NCBI RefSeq assembly: GCF_032854445.1
Contig: NC_088305.1
Span: 24,835,400 to 24,895,399 of the forward strand
Direction: 5' to 3'
Length of the DNA: 60,000 bases
Origin: Liolophura sinensis
Lineage: Eukaryota; Mollusca; Polyplacophora; Chitonida; Chitonidae
Shown here: piece by piece, positions 32,755-44,927 of the stretch
Position numbering within the stretch: the first letter of the stretch is position 1
Layout of the letters: the number at the start of each line of letters is the position of its first letter
Position numbers and translations under genes: made by a program
The notes under the pieces: model-generated
Seen by the model: the letters and a program-made list of their open reading frames with translations, nothing else
The model's database searches: none
What the model was told of the DNA's origin: nothing

Positions 32755-34583
32755 TGTATTACTTATTCCTTTAATATCTAATTAGTTACTGCCAGACATC
32801 TTTATTACTTGTCCTTTTCAATACCTAAATAGTTACTGTAAGGCATCTTATTATTTGTCCTTTTCAATAGCTACATAGTTACTGTCAGGCATCTTAATAC
32901 TTATACTTTCCAATAGATAATTAGTTACTGTAAGAAATCTGATCACTTGTTCTTTTTAGTAGCTAATTAGTTACTGTAAGAAATCTTATCACTTTTTCTT
33001 TTTTGTAGCTAATTAGTTACTGTAAGAAATCTTATTACTTGTTCTTTTTAGTAGCTAATTAGTTACTGTAAGAAATCTTATGACTTGTTCTTTTTAGTAC
33101 GTAACTAGTTACGGTAAGGGATCTCATTACTTGTCGTTTTCAATAGCTAATTAGTTACGGTCAGGCATCTCATTACTTGTTCTTTCCAATAGATAATTAG
33201 TTACTGGCCGGGGTCTTATTACTTGTTCTTTTTAATACCTGATTAGCTACTGTCAGACATCTTATTACTTGTTCTTTTTAATAGCTAATTAGTTACTGTA
33301 AGAAATCTTATCACTTGTTCTTTTTAGTAGATAATTAGTTACTGTCAGGCATCTTATTACTTGTTCTTTCTAATAGCTAATTGGTTACTGTCAGGCATCT
33401 CATTACTTGTTCTTTTCAATAGCTAATTAGTTACTGTCCGGCGTCTTATTACTTGTTCTTTTTAATACCTGATTAGCTACTCTAAGACATCTTATTATTT
33501 GTCCTTTTCAATAGCTAATTAGTTACTATCGGACATCTTATTACTTGTTCTGTTTAATACCTGATTAGCTACCGTCAAACATGATATCACTTGATCTTTA
33601 TAATAGCTAATTAGTTACTGTCAAACATCGTATCACTTGTTCTTTTTAATAGCTAATTAGTTACTGTCAGACATCTTATTACTTGTTCTTTTTAGCAGCT
33701 AATTAGTTACTGTAAGAAACCTGATCACTTGTTCTGTTAAGTAGGTAACTAGTTACTGTAAGGCATCTTATTATTTGTTATTTTCAACAGATAATTAGTT
33801 ACTGTAAGAAATCTTATCACTTGTTCTTTTTAGTAGGTAACTAGTTACAGTAAGGCATCTCATTACTTGTCCTTTTCAATATCTAATTAGTTATTGTCCG
33901 GCATCTTATTGCTTTTTCTTTCTAATAGCTAATTAGTTACTGTCAGGCATTTCATTACTTGTTCTTTTTTATAGCTAATTAGCTACTGTTAAACATCCTA
34001 TCACTTGTTCTTTTTAATAGCTAATTAGTTACTGTCAGTCATCTTATTACTTGTTCTGTTTAATACCTGATTAGCTACTGTTAAACATCCTATGACTTGT
34101 CCTTTTTTAGTTAATTAGTTAATTTAGTAAATTAGTTGATTTAGCTAATTAGTTATTGTCCGGAGTCTTATTACTAGTTTTTTTTAGTAGCTAATTAGTT
34201 ACTGTAAGAAATTTTATCACTTGTTCTTTTTAGTAGGTAACTAGTTACTGTAAGACATCTTATTATTTGTCCTTTTCAATAGCTAATTAGTTACTGTAGG
34301 ACATCTTTTTACTTGTTCTTTTTATTACCTGATTAGCTGCTGTGAGACATCTTATCACTTGTTCTTTTTTATAGCTAATTAGTTACTGTTAAACATCCTA
34401 TCACTTGTTCTTTTTAATAGCTAATTAGTTACTGTCAGACACCTTATTACTTGTTCTTTTTAATACCTGATTAGCTACTGTGAAACATCCTATCACTTGT
34501 CCTTTTTAATAGCTAATTAGTTACTGTCAGACACCTTATTACTTGTCCCTTTTAATTGCTAATTAGTTACTGTCAGACATCTT
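32755..34583. repeat. 46-bp satellite array downstream of the clusterin-like gene
   Basis: About 40 copies of a 46-bp unit built from TAATTAGTTACTGTAAGAAA, TCTTATCACTTGTTCTTTTT and AGTAGC, starting about 220 nt after the stop codon of the clusterin-like gene. Units fall into subtypes (TGTCAGGCATC, TGTAAGAAATC, CTGATTAGCTACTG) that alternate, so the array is not fully homogenised. Every unit holds a TAATTA homeodomain-type core. No AATAAA signal is seen between the gene's stop and the array. Confidence 0.93.
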
Positions 34584-34784
34584 GTAAAATAAGACCCTCA
34601 CTGCATGAGGTCGTACTGCATCGATAAAACATGTGGCCATTCGCCAACATTTTGCCCTCTATGATGTAGTCTTCAATATATGAGTAAACCCGCAGGACAA
34701 ATAAATACATTTGTAGTCTGCTAATGACCGTATGTTAATTCAACCAATTTTAGTCGAGCAAATCTCCTAACATACATAACCTGC

Positions 34785-34885
34785 TGTGTGTAACTGTTGT
34801 CCGTATAATGTGGCTGGATGCGACATAGTGTTCCAGTGAGGCAGCACTAAAAAGATGTGGACACTGGTCACAGGGAGACACAGGC
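34785..34885 (+). mobile_element. SINE-C-related fragment
   Basis: GTATAATGTGGCTGGATGCG, AGTGTTCCAGTGAGGCAGCA and CAGGGAGACACAGGCG follow the SINE-C body order. Confidence 0.5.
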
Positions 34886-34929
34886 GTGATGTGAAGCGAT
34901 CTATCATACATACAAAGGAGTGAGACTAA

Positions 34930-35112
34930 TTCAAACCCGGTCGCTGTGAGTTCAAGTCCAGCTTGTGCTGGTTCTTCTCCGGCCGTAAGTGGGAAGGTCT
35001 GGCAGCAACCTGCAGATGGTCGTGGGTTCCTCTCGGGCTCTGTCCGGTTTCCTGCCACCATAATGTTGGCCGCCGTCGTATATGTGCGGCGTAAACACAC
35101 CGAATAGAAAAA
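34930..35112 (+). mobile_element. SINE-A, head truncated
   Basis: CCGGTCGCTGTGAGTTCAAG, TCCAGCTTGTGCTGGTTC, a full body, and a shortened tail TATATGTGCGGCGTAAACAC. Confidence 0.9.
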
Positions 35113-35301
35113 TGGACACTCGCTTCTTCGGGCTACAGGAAAACCATTCGGACAACCGAAAATTAAGAAGCGGATTGCCAAAGGATGATCACAAAAAATA
35201 CTTTTTGACCACTGAAACTATATTGCACAGCTTCAGGGCAGGAGTTTTCTTTAGAAAAAGCCCCAAACTTAGGTAGGAAAAACGTCTCCGAATCATTAGA
35301 G

Positions 35302-35372
35302 GAACCTCCGTGGCCCAGTGGTTAGTGTGCTTAAGGCAGCACAATGGCTCAGAAACCTCTCACCAATCAATC
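35302..35372 (+). mobile_element. SINE-A head fragment
   Basis: GGAACCTCCGTGGCCCAGTG, GTTAGTGTGCTTAAGGCAGC and CAGAAACCTCTCACCAATC form only the tRNA-like head. Confidence 0.75.
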
Positions 35373-35614
35373 AGCCAATCAGTTGCGATTTCAATTTCGC
35401 ATGGATGGAAAATGCAGGTACACATTTTAATTAAATTATTGCTAAGTTAAAACAAAGGCGCACTTTTTCATCTCGGATGTCGACCTGAAAGTGTGAAGCA
35501 ATGAAGGTGTTCAAATCCATGCGCCACTAAGAACTGCGGTATATTCTGCGTATGTAAGTATGTACAGTAGTACAGACTACAGGCTCAAAAAAAAAACTGC
35601 AGATTTCACGGTTA

Positions 35615-36440
35615 CCTCAACTAGAGATGCCCATGACGTGACGTATAGTCACAGCTGAGCGAAACTGTAGATCCGATAACTCAGCCCTCTAGAGTGATGT
35701 AGTTGCCCCAGCTGAACAAAACATGGAGACGGAGCGATTATCCGATGCTCATGAGGTGACTTAGCGGAAATAGGAGTCCGGCTCGGCCAACCCAGACCCC
35801 TGGCGTGATTACATGTACATCAGCTGAACGGAACTGGGGGTCCGACATGGTCATACCAGTCCTATGACGTGACGTAGTTACCACAACTAAACGTACCTGG
35901 GGGTCTGCCACGGTCATTTCAGGCCCATGATGTGATGTAGCTACATGTGCCTGCGCTGAACGAAACTGGGGATCCGACATGGTCTTCCCACGCCCGTGGG
36001 GGGACGTAATTACACGTACATCAGGTGAACGGAACTGGGAGTGCGGCACGGTTAACTCAGGTCCATGATGTGACGTAGTTATATGTACTTGAGCTGAAAC
36101 GAATTGGCAGTCTGACACGATAACCCAAGCCCATGACGTAGTTATATGTACCTGAGCTGAAAGGAACAGGCAGGCTCTCACGATAACCCAGGGCCATGAC
36201 GTAGTTACATGTACTTGAGCTGAAAGGAACAGGCAGTCTCATACGATTACCCAGGCCCATGACGTAGTTACATGTACCTGAGCTGAAAGGAACTGGCAGT
36301 CTCACACGATAACCCAGCAATATGACGTAGTTATATGTACCTGGGTTGAACGGAACTTGGGGTCCGGCACGGTCAACCCTGCCAATGATGTGACGACACA
36401 GGCAATGTCACCCCAGGCATGTCAGGCTCATTATGTGACG
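35615..36440. repeat. 63-69-bp tandem repeat carrying CRE-like TGACGT
   Basis: About 12 diverged units with GTAGTTACATGTACCTGAGC, TGAACGGAACTGGGGGTCCG, ACGGTCAACCCAGGCCCATG and ACGTGACGTAG. Units near 36060-36340 are most alike. The open frames on the minus strand in this block simply follow the repeat. Confidence 0.88.
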
Positions 36441-38812
36441 TAGTCACCTGAAGTGGATGGTAATTGATCTCGAGCTTGGTTTTCGCTGACGATGACGTGA
36501 TGGAGTTACCGTAATCATTGGATATTAGAGAGCCATGCTAACGAAACTTAATCTATAGTCTCCAATAATAATCCTGTACTCACTGAATCACATTTCACGA
36601 AACATGAATGATTTTCTTCATAATTAAACGTTAGTCTTTTTTTTCCTGTCTCTGTTTTGATAAATGTGTGTCAGGGACTCGTAAAGTGTAGAACCACAGC
36701 ACCCGATTGGCTTGATCGGAAATGATAGCGGTCGCCAGATTTAAAATATATGCCTTGTCTTCTTCATAAAGATCATTTTATTATTACCCATAATTATTTT
36801 AGTAAGATTCCCTTATGATTTACAACAAAGGTAAAAGGTACAACATCAGCTACTTCTTGGAAAATTTCGTACAAATTAGATATTTTAGGGTTTTAGGCAA
36901 CGTACTAAGTAACTGAATAAACATCTTATTTTTTTTCAAGTGGTAAAATTGAAACATTTCCTTTTCATTCTATTTTGCGTTATTTCTAAAACCAATTTCT
37001 GACAAAATGCATGATATGTACATGAATGGAATAAATGTATTCATAAGATAAATACATGGGCGGCTATGATTTTTTTTTTGTGGCAGATGATTCAGTAGGT
37101 GAGTTTTGACATCGAACTCTTTCTCAAACGGTAAAATAATCCCTACTGTATCATATGAAGAAAATGTCTAGAATGTTCGGCTCCGTTTGTTGACATGAAA
37201 GCAACGATCACTTGCCTCATCTTCTTCTTTCAGGAACTTGTTAGGTGCATAAACACTCAGACCCCCACCCCCACCCACCCCCGTCCCAAATCTCACCGCA
37301 CCCACATCCTAGTGCTCTCTATCGTTCTTTTTCTATAAACAACATTGTGTGAAACTTTTTAAGACACCCAACTTTACAGTAAATGGAATCAAAAATAGTT
37401 GCATCTTTACATGCTGATTACCTGGTCGAGTAGAACGTTTTTGCCTTTCGTGAAAAAACAAGTTCAAAGTTGCAATTTCCCCGTGAGTGACAATTTGATA
37501 CGTTGCAAAACACAATATGTGCAAAAGTTATTTTCTAAAAAGTCACGCTTCACGATTAGCTGATTTTAAAAACATACAGGATCCAATCATTCTCAGAATG
37601 CTCCATTGTGTCAACAGGAAGTGGAATGAACGTGTGAAACACCTGGATCACTCGTACATTTACAGCAGATCAAAGCATGTGGTTCATTAATCAGTTACTG
37701 TAACAGGTCACCATTGTGTGGGTGAACGATTCTGGAACTTGGATTGAACAGTAGATAAATAAATAGTTTTCCACATCTAAAAAACCAATATATGTTTGTT
37801 CATTTATCTGAATGGATCGCAAAAAGAACCTTTCACTTTTACGACAGCGGGCAAAGCCAACCGACAATAGCAAATATTTTATTTCAACCTATGTAGTGCA
37901 GCCTTAATGGCAAAATCATGCCGCTGAAAACATGTGTGGCCTATAGGCCAGTCACCCCGTATTCCGCGCACCTCCCACCCACTCTCCGGGACCAAACGTA
38001 CATGCCATCTTCCTTCAGGGAGAGCATATTTCAAACTTAAAAATCATTCTAACATTCCACATAATGCGGGTACATGTCGAATATTTTCTGAAATTTAATA
38101 CTATTAGCTGTTTTTCGTAAGCAAAAAATTGTTTGATTAGCGAATATCGATTTTGACTAAAAATCTCCAGTATAGTTTAAATGAACGACCAGAGTGTTAT
38201 AGTCCACAAATCCATTAACACAATGGCTGCGAGAAAGAGGGGTGTGAATTTTACAGTTAATATTTTATCAAACGATACAGGATCAATTTGTGAATCAGTG
38301 TATACAGTTTAGTCAAAACAAACCATTATCATAATACACATCCCCACGGTTTGATTTGCTGTGTCCTTCAGTGCAAACTAAACAAAGGACAAAGAAAGTA
38401 CATGAGATAAGAAATTAGAAAGCACTGATACGAAGAGAAGCAGTCAATTATTTTTATTGATGACGGAACGACGCAGTGAAGGGTTTACTGACAAAGCGCT
38501 AATGTGTATTGTTTTATGTGTATCAAAGGTAAAGAATCTGGTACACATTTAAAGTGTATCTGCATACATATGATATGTGCAAGGCACACATTATTTTCCT
38601 GTGCACATTTGTTAATTTACTGTGTACCTGTAATACAGATCTTTTGTATTTTGGCTTATAACGAGTAACCGCCGAATGAATTAAAGCAGTATCCGAAAGC
38701 TATAGTTCATGCATGCAAGCTGTGGCTGGAGAGATCAGGCAGGTGCGTCATTGTAAAGCACGTGTTTTGTAGTCAACATCTCGTAGACAGCGAGAACTGC
38801 CATCGCTGAATG
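36441..38812. other. Unassigned region
   Basis: 2.4 kb without a supported gene. A C-rich tract at 37260-37286 could form a G-quadruplex on the minus strand. A minus frame near 37432-37535 (with CNVSNCHSRGNC) has donor-like and acceptor-like ends but no connection to another exon. Confidence 0.45.
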
Positions 38813-41800
38813 TCATCGGTCGGAATCCCCGTACCAGCGATCATACTTCGATACCACGTTCCCGTACTGTTCGTTCTTACACCGTCCATGTATTAAGGCG
38901 TAAATGATGTTCTTCAGGGTATCTCCGATATTCCCCCGACAACTTCTAACAGCGCCTATCACACCAGCTGAGGTGTGCCAGTGGAGACTAAATGAGTAAA
39001 GTCAAAACATACGCAGATATTTATTTACTTCTTTTATTTATTTATACATTTATTTCATCGATTGGTGTTTTACTCCGTTCTCAAGAATATTTCACTTATA
39101 CGACGGCGACCAGCAAACCGCGCAGAGCCAGGGGGGAACCCACGACCATCCGCAGTTGGCTGATAAACCTTCTCAACATATACAATCCAAGCCATATGTC
39201 CGACATTCGTGTCCCACTCGACGACCCAAAATACGGGGTTTAAGTCGGTAATTGTAAGATCCTTTCCATAACAACACCAGTTACCAAGGAAATATGAATG
39301 GGTTAATACAGTGATAGTAAATAAAGCAGGCCATATGTGAGTGAGATCCAGTCGATACTTTTCAGTGATGCAAGGAAGAGAGTTGACAGTATAGGCATGT
39401 GATTCGAATCAACTTTCAAACCAGAGGTCCGTGAGAAATTTTCAGATCGAACACAAAACAAGTATCTCAGCTGCCTTTTTATTGTTACATTAACTGTTTA
39501 TAAAAGCGGAATTTGATACAGCTTTGATATAGAGGTCTTCAACGGTCTGTCCTTATTTTTGTCAGAGTGTTATACTTGTGACCGAATTTATAAAACTCAG
39601 AATGAAAGCATTTGGTGGAGTATTTTGGACACTGGAGTATTTTTTAACTAAACGTTTGTGACGCAGAGAGAATATCACATCTTTAAGAAAACGCTCTCTA
39701 AATCTGGCCCTAGATTTCTAGTCTATAGTTAGCGGAGCTAACTTGTGGAGCGCTAACTTTCATGAGACGTAAATAGAAAACAATCAAGAACACTTATTCC
39801 TCAACCCCAACCCCCACCTCCGTCACCCGAAGAAGGTATAAGATAACTTCATTTTGACCTTTGTGTCGTTTGGGGTGGGTGGTATGGGTGGGGGAGGGGG
39901 TGGTTTGGTTGTGAGGAATTTAAATGTACACTGAACAGGTTTACTGTTGCCTTTCAACACCTGTGGATGGAACATTGATCTGTCTTATCTGAATGTAATC
40001 TGGATTTACTTAGTTATTTATTTATTGGATTGGCGTTCCGCGACGTACACGAGAATATTTCACTATACGGCCAGCATTATAGTGGGAGGCAATCGGGCAG
40101 AGAGCGAGGGAAATTCACGACCATCTGCATGTCGTTGGAAAGCCTTCCCCCATAAGACCGAAGAGGAAACCAGCATTACATAGGTTTGAACGCACAACGA
40201 TCGTATTGGTGAGGAGATCATTGTGCTGCATTTGTGCACTAACACGCCAACCGTCTGTAAATAAATTAAGACAGCTGGCTATGTATCTACGCGTGCTTAC
40301 GGACAAATCGTCTCTTAGAATGTCTCCCAGTCTCTCGTAGCATTCACTTCAATCATGGTGGTATATCGAGCAACAGAGTGAGTGATCACGCAGTCCCAGA
40401 TTTCAGCACTGCTATCGTTGAAACACGAAGCTCCTCTAACATAAACTGGGGAATAAATAAACAAATACAGATGCATTCACAAGTATACCGGAATTTGTCA
40501 GTTATGGCCAACTATGACCAGTCTGTCTAACTAAACCAGTCTGTTCTTGAGAATGATGGTTTCTAAAAGTACCAAGGCCACTACCATTCAATCTTTGTAA
40601 TTAATTATTTTTTCCACGTTTTGGTTATTTCGTTATTAATTCACTTTAGAAAAACTGAGTTAAGACAACGTGTTTTGAGACAAGGCAGTTTTGAAGAAGC
40701 ACCCCTCACATAAACTGGAGAACAAACATATAAATACAGATACATTTACTAGTATACCAGAATTTGACTGTTATTGTTAGTTATGACATATTTTAACCGA
40801 GTCAGTCTGCTCGTGAGAATGATGATTTCGAAAAGTACTGAGGCCACTACCATTCAATCTTTGTAATTAATTGTTTTTTCCACTTTTTTGTTATTTGGTT
40901 ATCAATTCACTATATGTAAACTGAGAAAAAGCAACGTGCTTTGCGACAACATATGAGACAATTTCAAAGGTCTGTAATTTTGTACGTCCACCACTATCAC
41001 TCCATAATGGTAGTGTATATGCGGATAGAATCATGGAAGATAATAGATTCAGATCTTAAGAGCGTTCAGAAATCATGGAGGAAAATAGACTCAGATCTTC
41101 AGAACGTTCAGAAATCATGGAGGGCAATAGACTCAAGTCTTCAGAACGTTTAGAAATCATGGAGGACAAAAGACTTAAGTCTTTAGAAGGTTCAGAAATC
41201 ACGAAGGACAATAGACCCTAGTCTTCAGAACGTTAAGAAATCATGGAGGACAATAAACTCAAGTCTTCAGAAGGTTCAGAAATCATGGAGGACAATAGAC
41301 TCAAGTCTTCAGAACGTTCAGAAATCATGGAGGACAATAGACTTTTTCAGAACGTTCAGAAATCATGGAGGACAAAAGACTCAAGTCTTCAGAAGGTTCA
41401 GAAATCACGGAGGACAATAGACTCAAGTCTTTAGAACGTTAAGAAATCATGGAGGACAATAAACTCAAGTCTTCAGAACGTTCAGAAATCATGGAGGACA
41501 ATAGACCTCTTCAGAACGTTCAAAAATCATGGAGGGCAATAGACTCAAGTCTTCAGAACGTTCAGAAATCATGGAGGACAAAAGACTTAAGTCTTTAGAA
41601 GGTTCAGAAATCACGGAGGACAATAGACCCTAGTCTTCAGAACGTTAAGAAATCATGGAGGACAATAAACTCAAGTCTTCAGAAGGTTCAGAAATCATGG
41701 AGGACAAAAGACTCAAGTCTTCAGAACGTTCAGAAATCATGGAGGACAATAGACTTTTTCAGAACGTTCAGAAGTCATGGAGGACAATAGACTCAAGTCT

Positions 41801-44751
41801 TCAGAAGGCTCAGAAATCACGGAGGACAATAGACTCAAGTCTTCAGAACGTTAAGAAATCATGGAGGACAATAAACTCAAGTCTTCAGAAGGTTCAGAAA
41901 TCATGGAGGACAATAGACCTCTTCAGAACGTTCAAAAATCATGGCGGACAATAGACTCAAGTCTTCAGAACGTTCAGAAATCACGGAGGACAATAGACTC
42001 AAGTCTTCAGAACGTTAAGAAATCATGGAGGACAATAAACTCAAGTCCTCAAAACGTTCAGAAATCATGGACAACAAAAGACTCAAGTCTTCAGAACGTT
42101 CAGAAATCACTAAGGACAATAGACCTCTTCAGAACGTTCAAAAATCATGGCGGACAATACACTCAAGTCTTCAGAACGTTCAGAAATCACGGAGGACAAT
42201 AGACTCAAGTCTTCAGAACGTTAAGAAATCATGGAGGACAATAAACTCAAGTCCTCAAAACGTTCAGAAATCATGGACAACAAAAGACTCAAGTCTTCAG
42301 AACGTTCAGAAATCATGGAGGACAATAGACTTTTTCAGAACGTTCAGAAGTCATGGAGGACAAAAGACTCAAGTCTTCAGAAGGCTCAGAAATCACGGAG
42401 GACAATAGACTCAAGTCTTCAGAACGTTAAGAAATCATGGAGGACAATAAACTCAAGTCTTCAGAACGTTCAGAAATCATGGAGGACAATAGACCTCTTC
42501 AGAACGTTCAAAAATCATGGCGGACAATAGACTCAAGTCTTCAGAACGTTCAGAAATCACGGAGGACAATAGACTCAAGTCCTCAAAACGTTCAGAAATC
42601 ATGGACAACAAAAGACTCAAGTCTTCAGAACGTTCAGAATCATGGAGGACAATAAACTCAAGTCCTCAGAACGTTCAGAATCATGGAGAACAATAGACTA
42701 ACATTTTCAGGATTATCAAGAATCATGGAGGAGGACAGACTCAAATCTTCAGAAGTTTCAATTCGTGAAATGGTTTCAATACTCAGTTACCTCCCACTAA
42801 TTCAGTGACAACGGCAACTGTATGTCGACTACATGTAGGTTCTCTGTTTCGTCTCTCGGTCGCTACAGGAACCGCCTAAATATCTGTTTAAGTCAGTTTT
42901 CTCTGCATGTTTTACAGCCGTTACCCTGCCATTCTAGGACTGAAGCTAAATCTTTTACAGTTTCTACACCACACTTTTCCACACTGTGAAAACCTCTCAA
43001 CCACTAACTCACTGAACATGTAAATCCTTACCTTCTCTATGGTCACAGAAGCCTATAAAGGCGATCCGCGTGCTCTCTTGATCGTAACCTTGCACGCTTA
43101 GGAAGGATTCGTCTTCTGGACAATCTTCGATTAGCTCCGACAAACAATTTTCATAATCCTGGTAGACACTTGAGTTAAAACGAACAGTATGGTGTACATG
43201 TCATTTTCCCAGACCGTTGTTATAGTCTTTTCAACTGTTTGACGAAACTAGTAAACTTACTGTAAATACACTGTCATTACAATTTTGTATTTTACTGAAA
43301 ATTTCCTGGCAGATTATGTTATAGTGTATTTCCCTATAGATAAGCATCTCTCTTTTGAATGTAAATAACCTGTATCAGCCAGACGCATGCAATTAAATAG
43401 ACAAGGTGTTGTCTAAGTACAACAAAGTCTCCTTCGCCATCAAAGTGCTATAAAATGCCAGTTAAAAATAAACCATCATGGTGTAAAGTTACAGGAGAAA
43501 TGTGTCCGCAAATCGATGGTAAATCACTTCCTTAAACCTACTGCAGGTACTTGCGTTTGTACAATGTTTTTGTAGATCTACTGGGTTAATCATTGTATTT
43601 TTGTATATACAGTACTTTTTCTGCCGTAAAGCAATGCCTAGGGTTTAACGCCGTACAATTTCACATTGACGTCACATGACGACGCGGAATCATTTAGTGT
43701 GTGTCTTCGTGTGGAAATAACGCCAAAGAGCTGCCTCCACTGAGATATCATTCCGTAGACACCAGACAAAACACACCGCCACATTACACTGACACTGGTT
43801 CACTTAGCTAACCGGTCAATGCTGGGCACAAAGTGAGGCAGTAACGAGTACCATTCTTAAAGTCTTTGGTGTGACCACACCGGGGTTTGATGAGCTGTCA
43901 GTGACACGTAAGTGTCTGTTTACGCAGCATAACGTTCGTTTAAGGCCACAAGCACGTTCTTCACCGATATACAGTGCGCATATCTTTACGAAGCACATGG
44001 TAATGTTTGTCAGTAACTTCGTAAATCGGTGGTTTACCATTGTCACTCCGGCTTCTTTGATGCACAAAAATAATCCACATTGTATAATCAGGTATGTAAC
44101 GGTAAAAGATAGTCAAATAAATAGAGCCTTCTATAAACAGTGTTCGATTCACAGACCATGTGCATATGCGTCATTGCAAACGAAGAGTTGCTTGTGCCAG
44201 CTAAACATTCATATATATAATTATACTCTCATAGCCGAGTAGAAAAACGCTGAGCCGAAGTTTTGATGTTTGTCTTCCGGGTTTGTTTGTAACAGGCTGG
44301 TTCAGCGACCAAACAATATGTGGATAGCGCGCTAGGTCAGCGTAATAAGCCAAGAGGCTCTAACTAACGCGGTCGCTGTGGGTTCAAGTCCAGCTCATGC
44401 TGGCTTCCTCTCCAGCCGGACATGAGGAGGTCTTCCAGTAACCTGGGAACGGTTGTGGGTTTCCCCAGGGCTGTGCCCTTTTTCCCAAGACCATAGTGCT
44501 GACCGCTTCGTATACGTGAAATATTCTTGATTACGGCGTAAATCACCAAACAAATAAATAAATTAATAAATATAGCATTTGCAGAGCCATTACAGGAACA
44601 ATGAAAAGAGTTGAGAAATTTCTACAAAAGAAAATATATAAGAATATTTCTCTGTTGTTTTGAGAAATTTTATAAAGTAAATTGTGACTTTAAACAGCCT
44701 ACCTGTTGCCATAAGAATGAGAAATACTCCCATATGTCGCAACGTCTCCAT
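38813..44751 (-). CDS. Secreted cysteine-containing protein, minus-strand multi-exon gene
   Basis: Exons in transcription order: 44751-44703 (strong start context CAACATGG; signal peptide METLRHMGVFLILMATG; donor CAACAG|GTAGGC), 43294-43261 (34-nt microexon), 43168-43032 (ENCLSELIEDCPEDESF, RIAFIGFCDHRE), 40445-40301 (GASCFNDSSAEIWDCVITHS), and 38967-38813 (VRSCRGNIGDTLKNIIYALI, HGRCKNEQYG, ending in TGA). Phases agree through the first four exons and give a complete frame that stops at 40315, for a 116-residue secreted protein. The 38.9-kb exon is clearly coding-like but does not join in phase to the fourth. Near 40340 a second frame of that exon also looks coding (ECYERLGDILRDD) and runs to a donor CC|GTAAGC. 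So either a frameshift or a missing exon exists, or the last exon is alternative. Cys spacing suggests a disulfide-rich extracellular protein; I do not recognise the family. Confidence 0.5.
39034..39190 (-). mobile_element. SINE-A, truncated
   Basis: (ATTT)n, CGATTGGTGTTTTACTCCG, TTCACTTATACGACGGCGAC, a deletion, then GGGGAACCCACGACCATCCG. It lies in the last intron of the minus-strand gene. Confidence 0.85.
39191..39795. other. Intron sequence without visible features
   Basis: No supported element. Confidence 0.45.
39796..39919. repeat. Inverted repeat with C-rich and G-rich arms
   Basis: ATTCCTCAACCCCAACCCCC at the left and GGGGGAGGGGGTGGTTTGG, TTGTGAGGAAT at the right are imperfect inverses. 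The right arm has at least five runs of three or more G (39872-39900), enough for a G-quadruplex. Confidence 0.65.
40004..40255 (-). mobile_element. SINE-A, old near full-length copy
   Basis: TTATTTATTGGATTGGCG, CGACGTACACGAGAATATTT, ACGACCATCTGCATGTCG and GCACTAACACGCCAACCG keep the full order with many changes. Confidence 0.85.
40428..40950. repeat. Tandem duplication, about 260-bp unit
   Basis: ATAAACTGGGGAATAAATAA.., GGCCACTACCATTCAATCTT and TGTAATTAATTATTTTTTCC recur about 260 bp later as ATAAACTGGAGAACAAACAT.., GGCCACTACCATTCAATCTT and TGTAATTAATTGTTTTTTCC. The left copy contains the splice acceptor of the 40.3-kb exon; the right copy has a decayed version. Confidence 0.88.
41030..42725. 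repeat. 42-bp satellite with 206-bp higher-order repeat
   Basis: About 40 units built from ACTCAAGTCTTCAGAACGTT and CAGAAATCATGGAGGACAAT. Every fifth unit is shortened (GACTTTTTCAGAACG or GACCTCTTCAGAACG), giving a 206-bp higher-order unit seen most clearly at 41655, 41861, 42025, 42231 and 42437. Each unit has GAACGTTC, which is an inverted GAA/TTC pair. The array is intronic to the minus-strand gene. The open frames on the plus strand are artefacts of the 42-bp period. Confidence 0.94.
43625..43918 (-). mobile_element. SINE-C, reversed, in intron 1 of the minus-strand gene
   Basis: Sense reading: CTCATCAAACCCCGGTGTGG, TCACACCAAAGACTTTAAGA, CAGTGTCAGTGTAATGTGGC, GAAGACACACACTAAATG and tail GTACGGCGTTAAACCCTAGG. 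Confidence 0.85.
44322..44575 (+). mobile_element. SINE-A, near full length, in intron 1
   Basis: GATAGCGCGCTAGGTCAGCG, B box GGGTTCAAGTCCAGC, GCTGGCTTCCTCTCCAGCCG and tail GATTACGGCGTAAATCACCA with (AAAT)n. Confidence 0.92.
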
Positions 44752-44927
44752 GTTGGTCCACGGCTCACTTGGAAAATGAGGGAAATATTAAACACTAGTG
44801 TTTTATTGCCTATTTCCTCCGATCACGTGGGAGGTAATGGTGCGCATGCATCCAGGTAAATATGTGTCGCTCTAGTCCATTAAAAGTGACATGTGTTGAA
44901 CGCATTAACAAATGGGCATACGGAAAC

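Noticed and set aside
37430-37535. Minus-strand exon with CNVSNCHSRGNC, EGF-like in look
   Set aside because: Acceptor and donor are only fair, and no neighbouring exon joins it. Kept as an unassigned note.
41243-42655. Plus-strand frames with repeated MEDNKLKSSERSEI
   Set aside because: Translations of the 42-bp satellite; frames break at each shortened unit.
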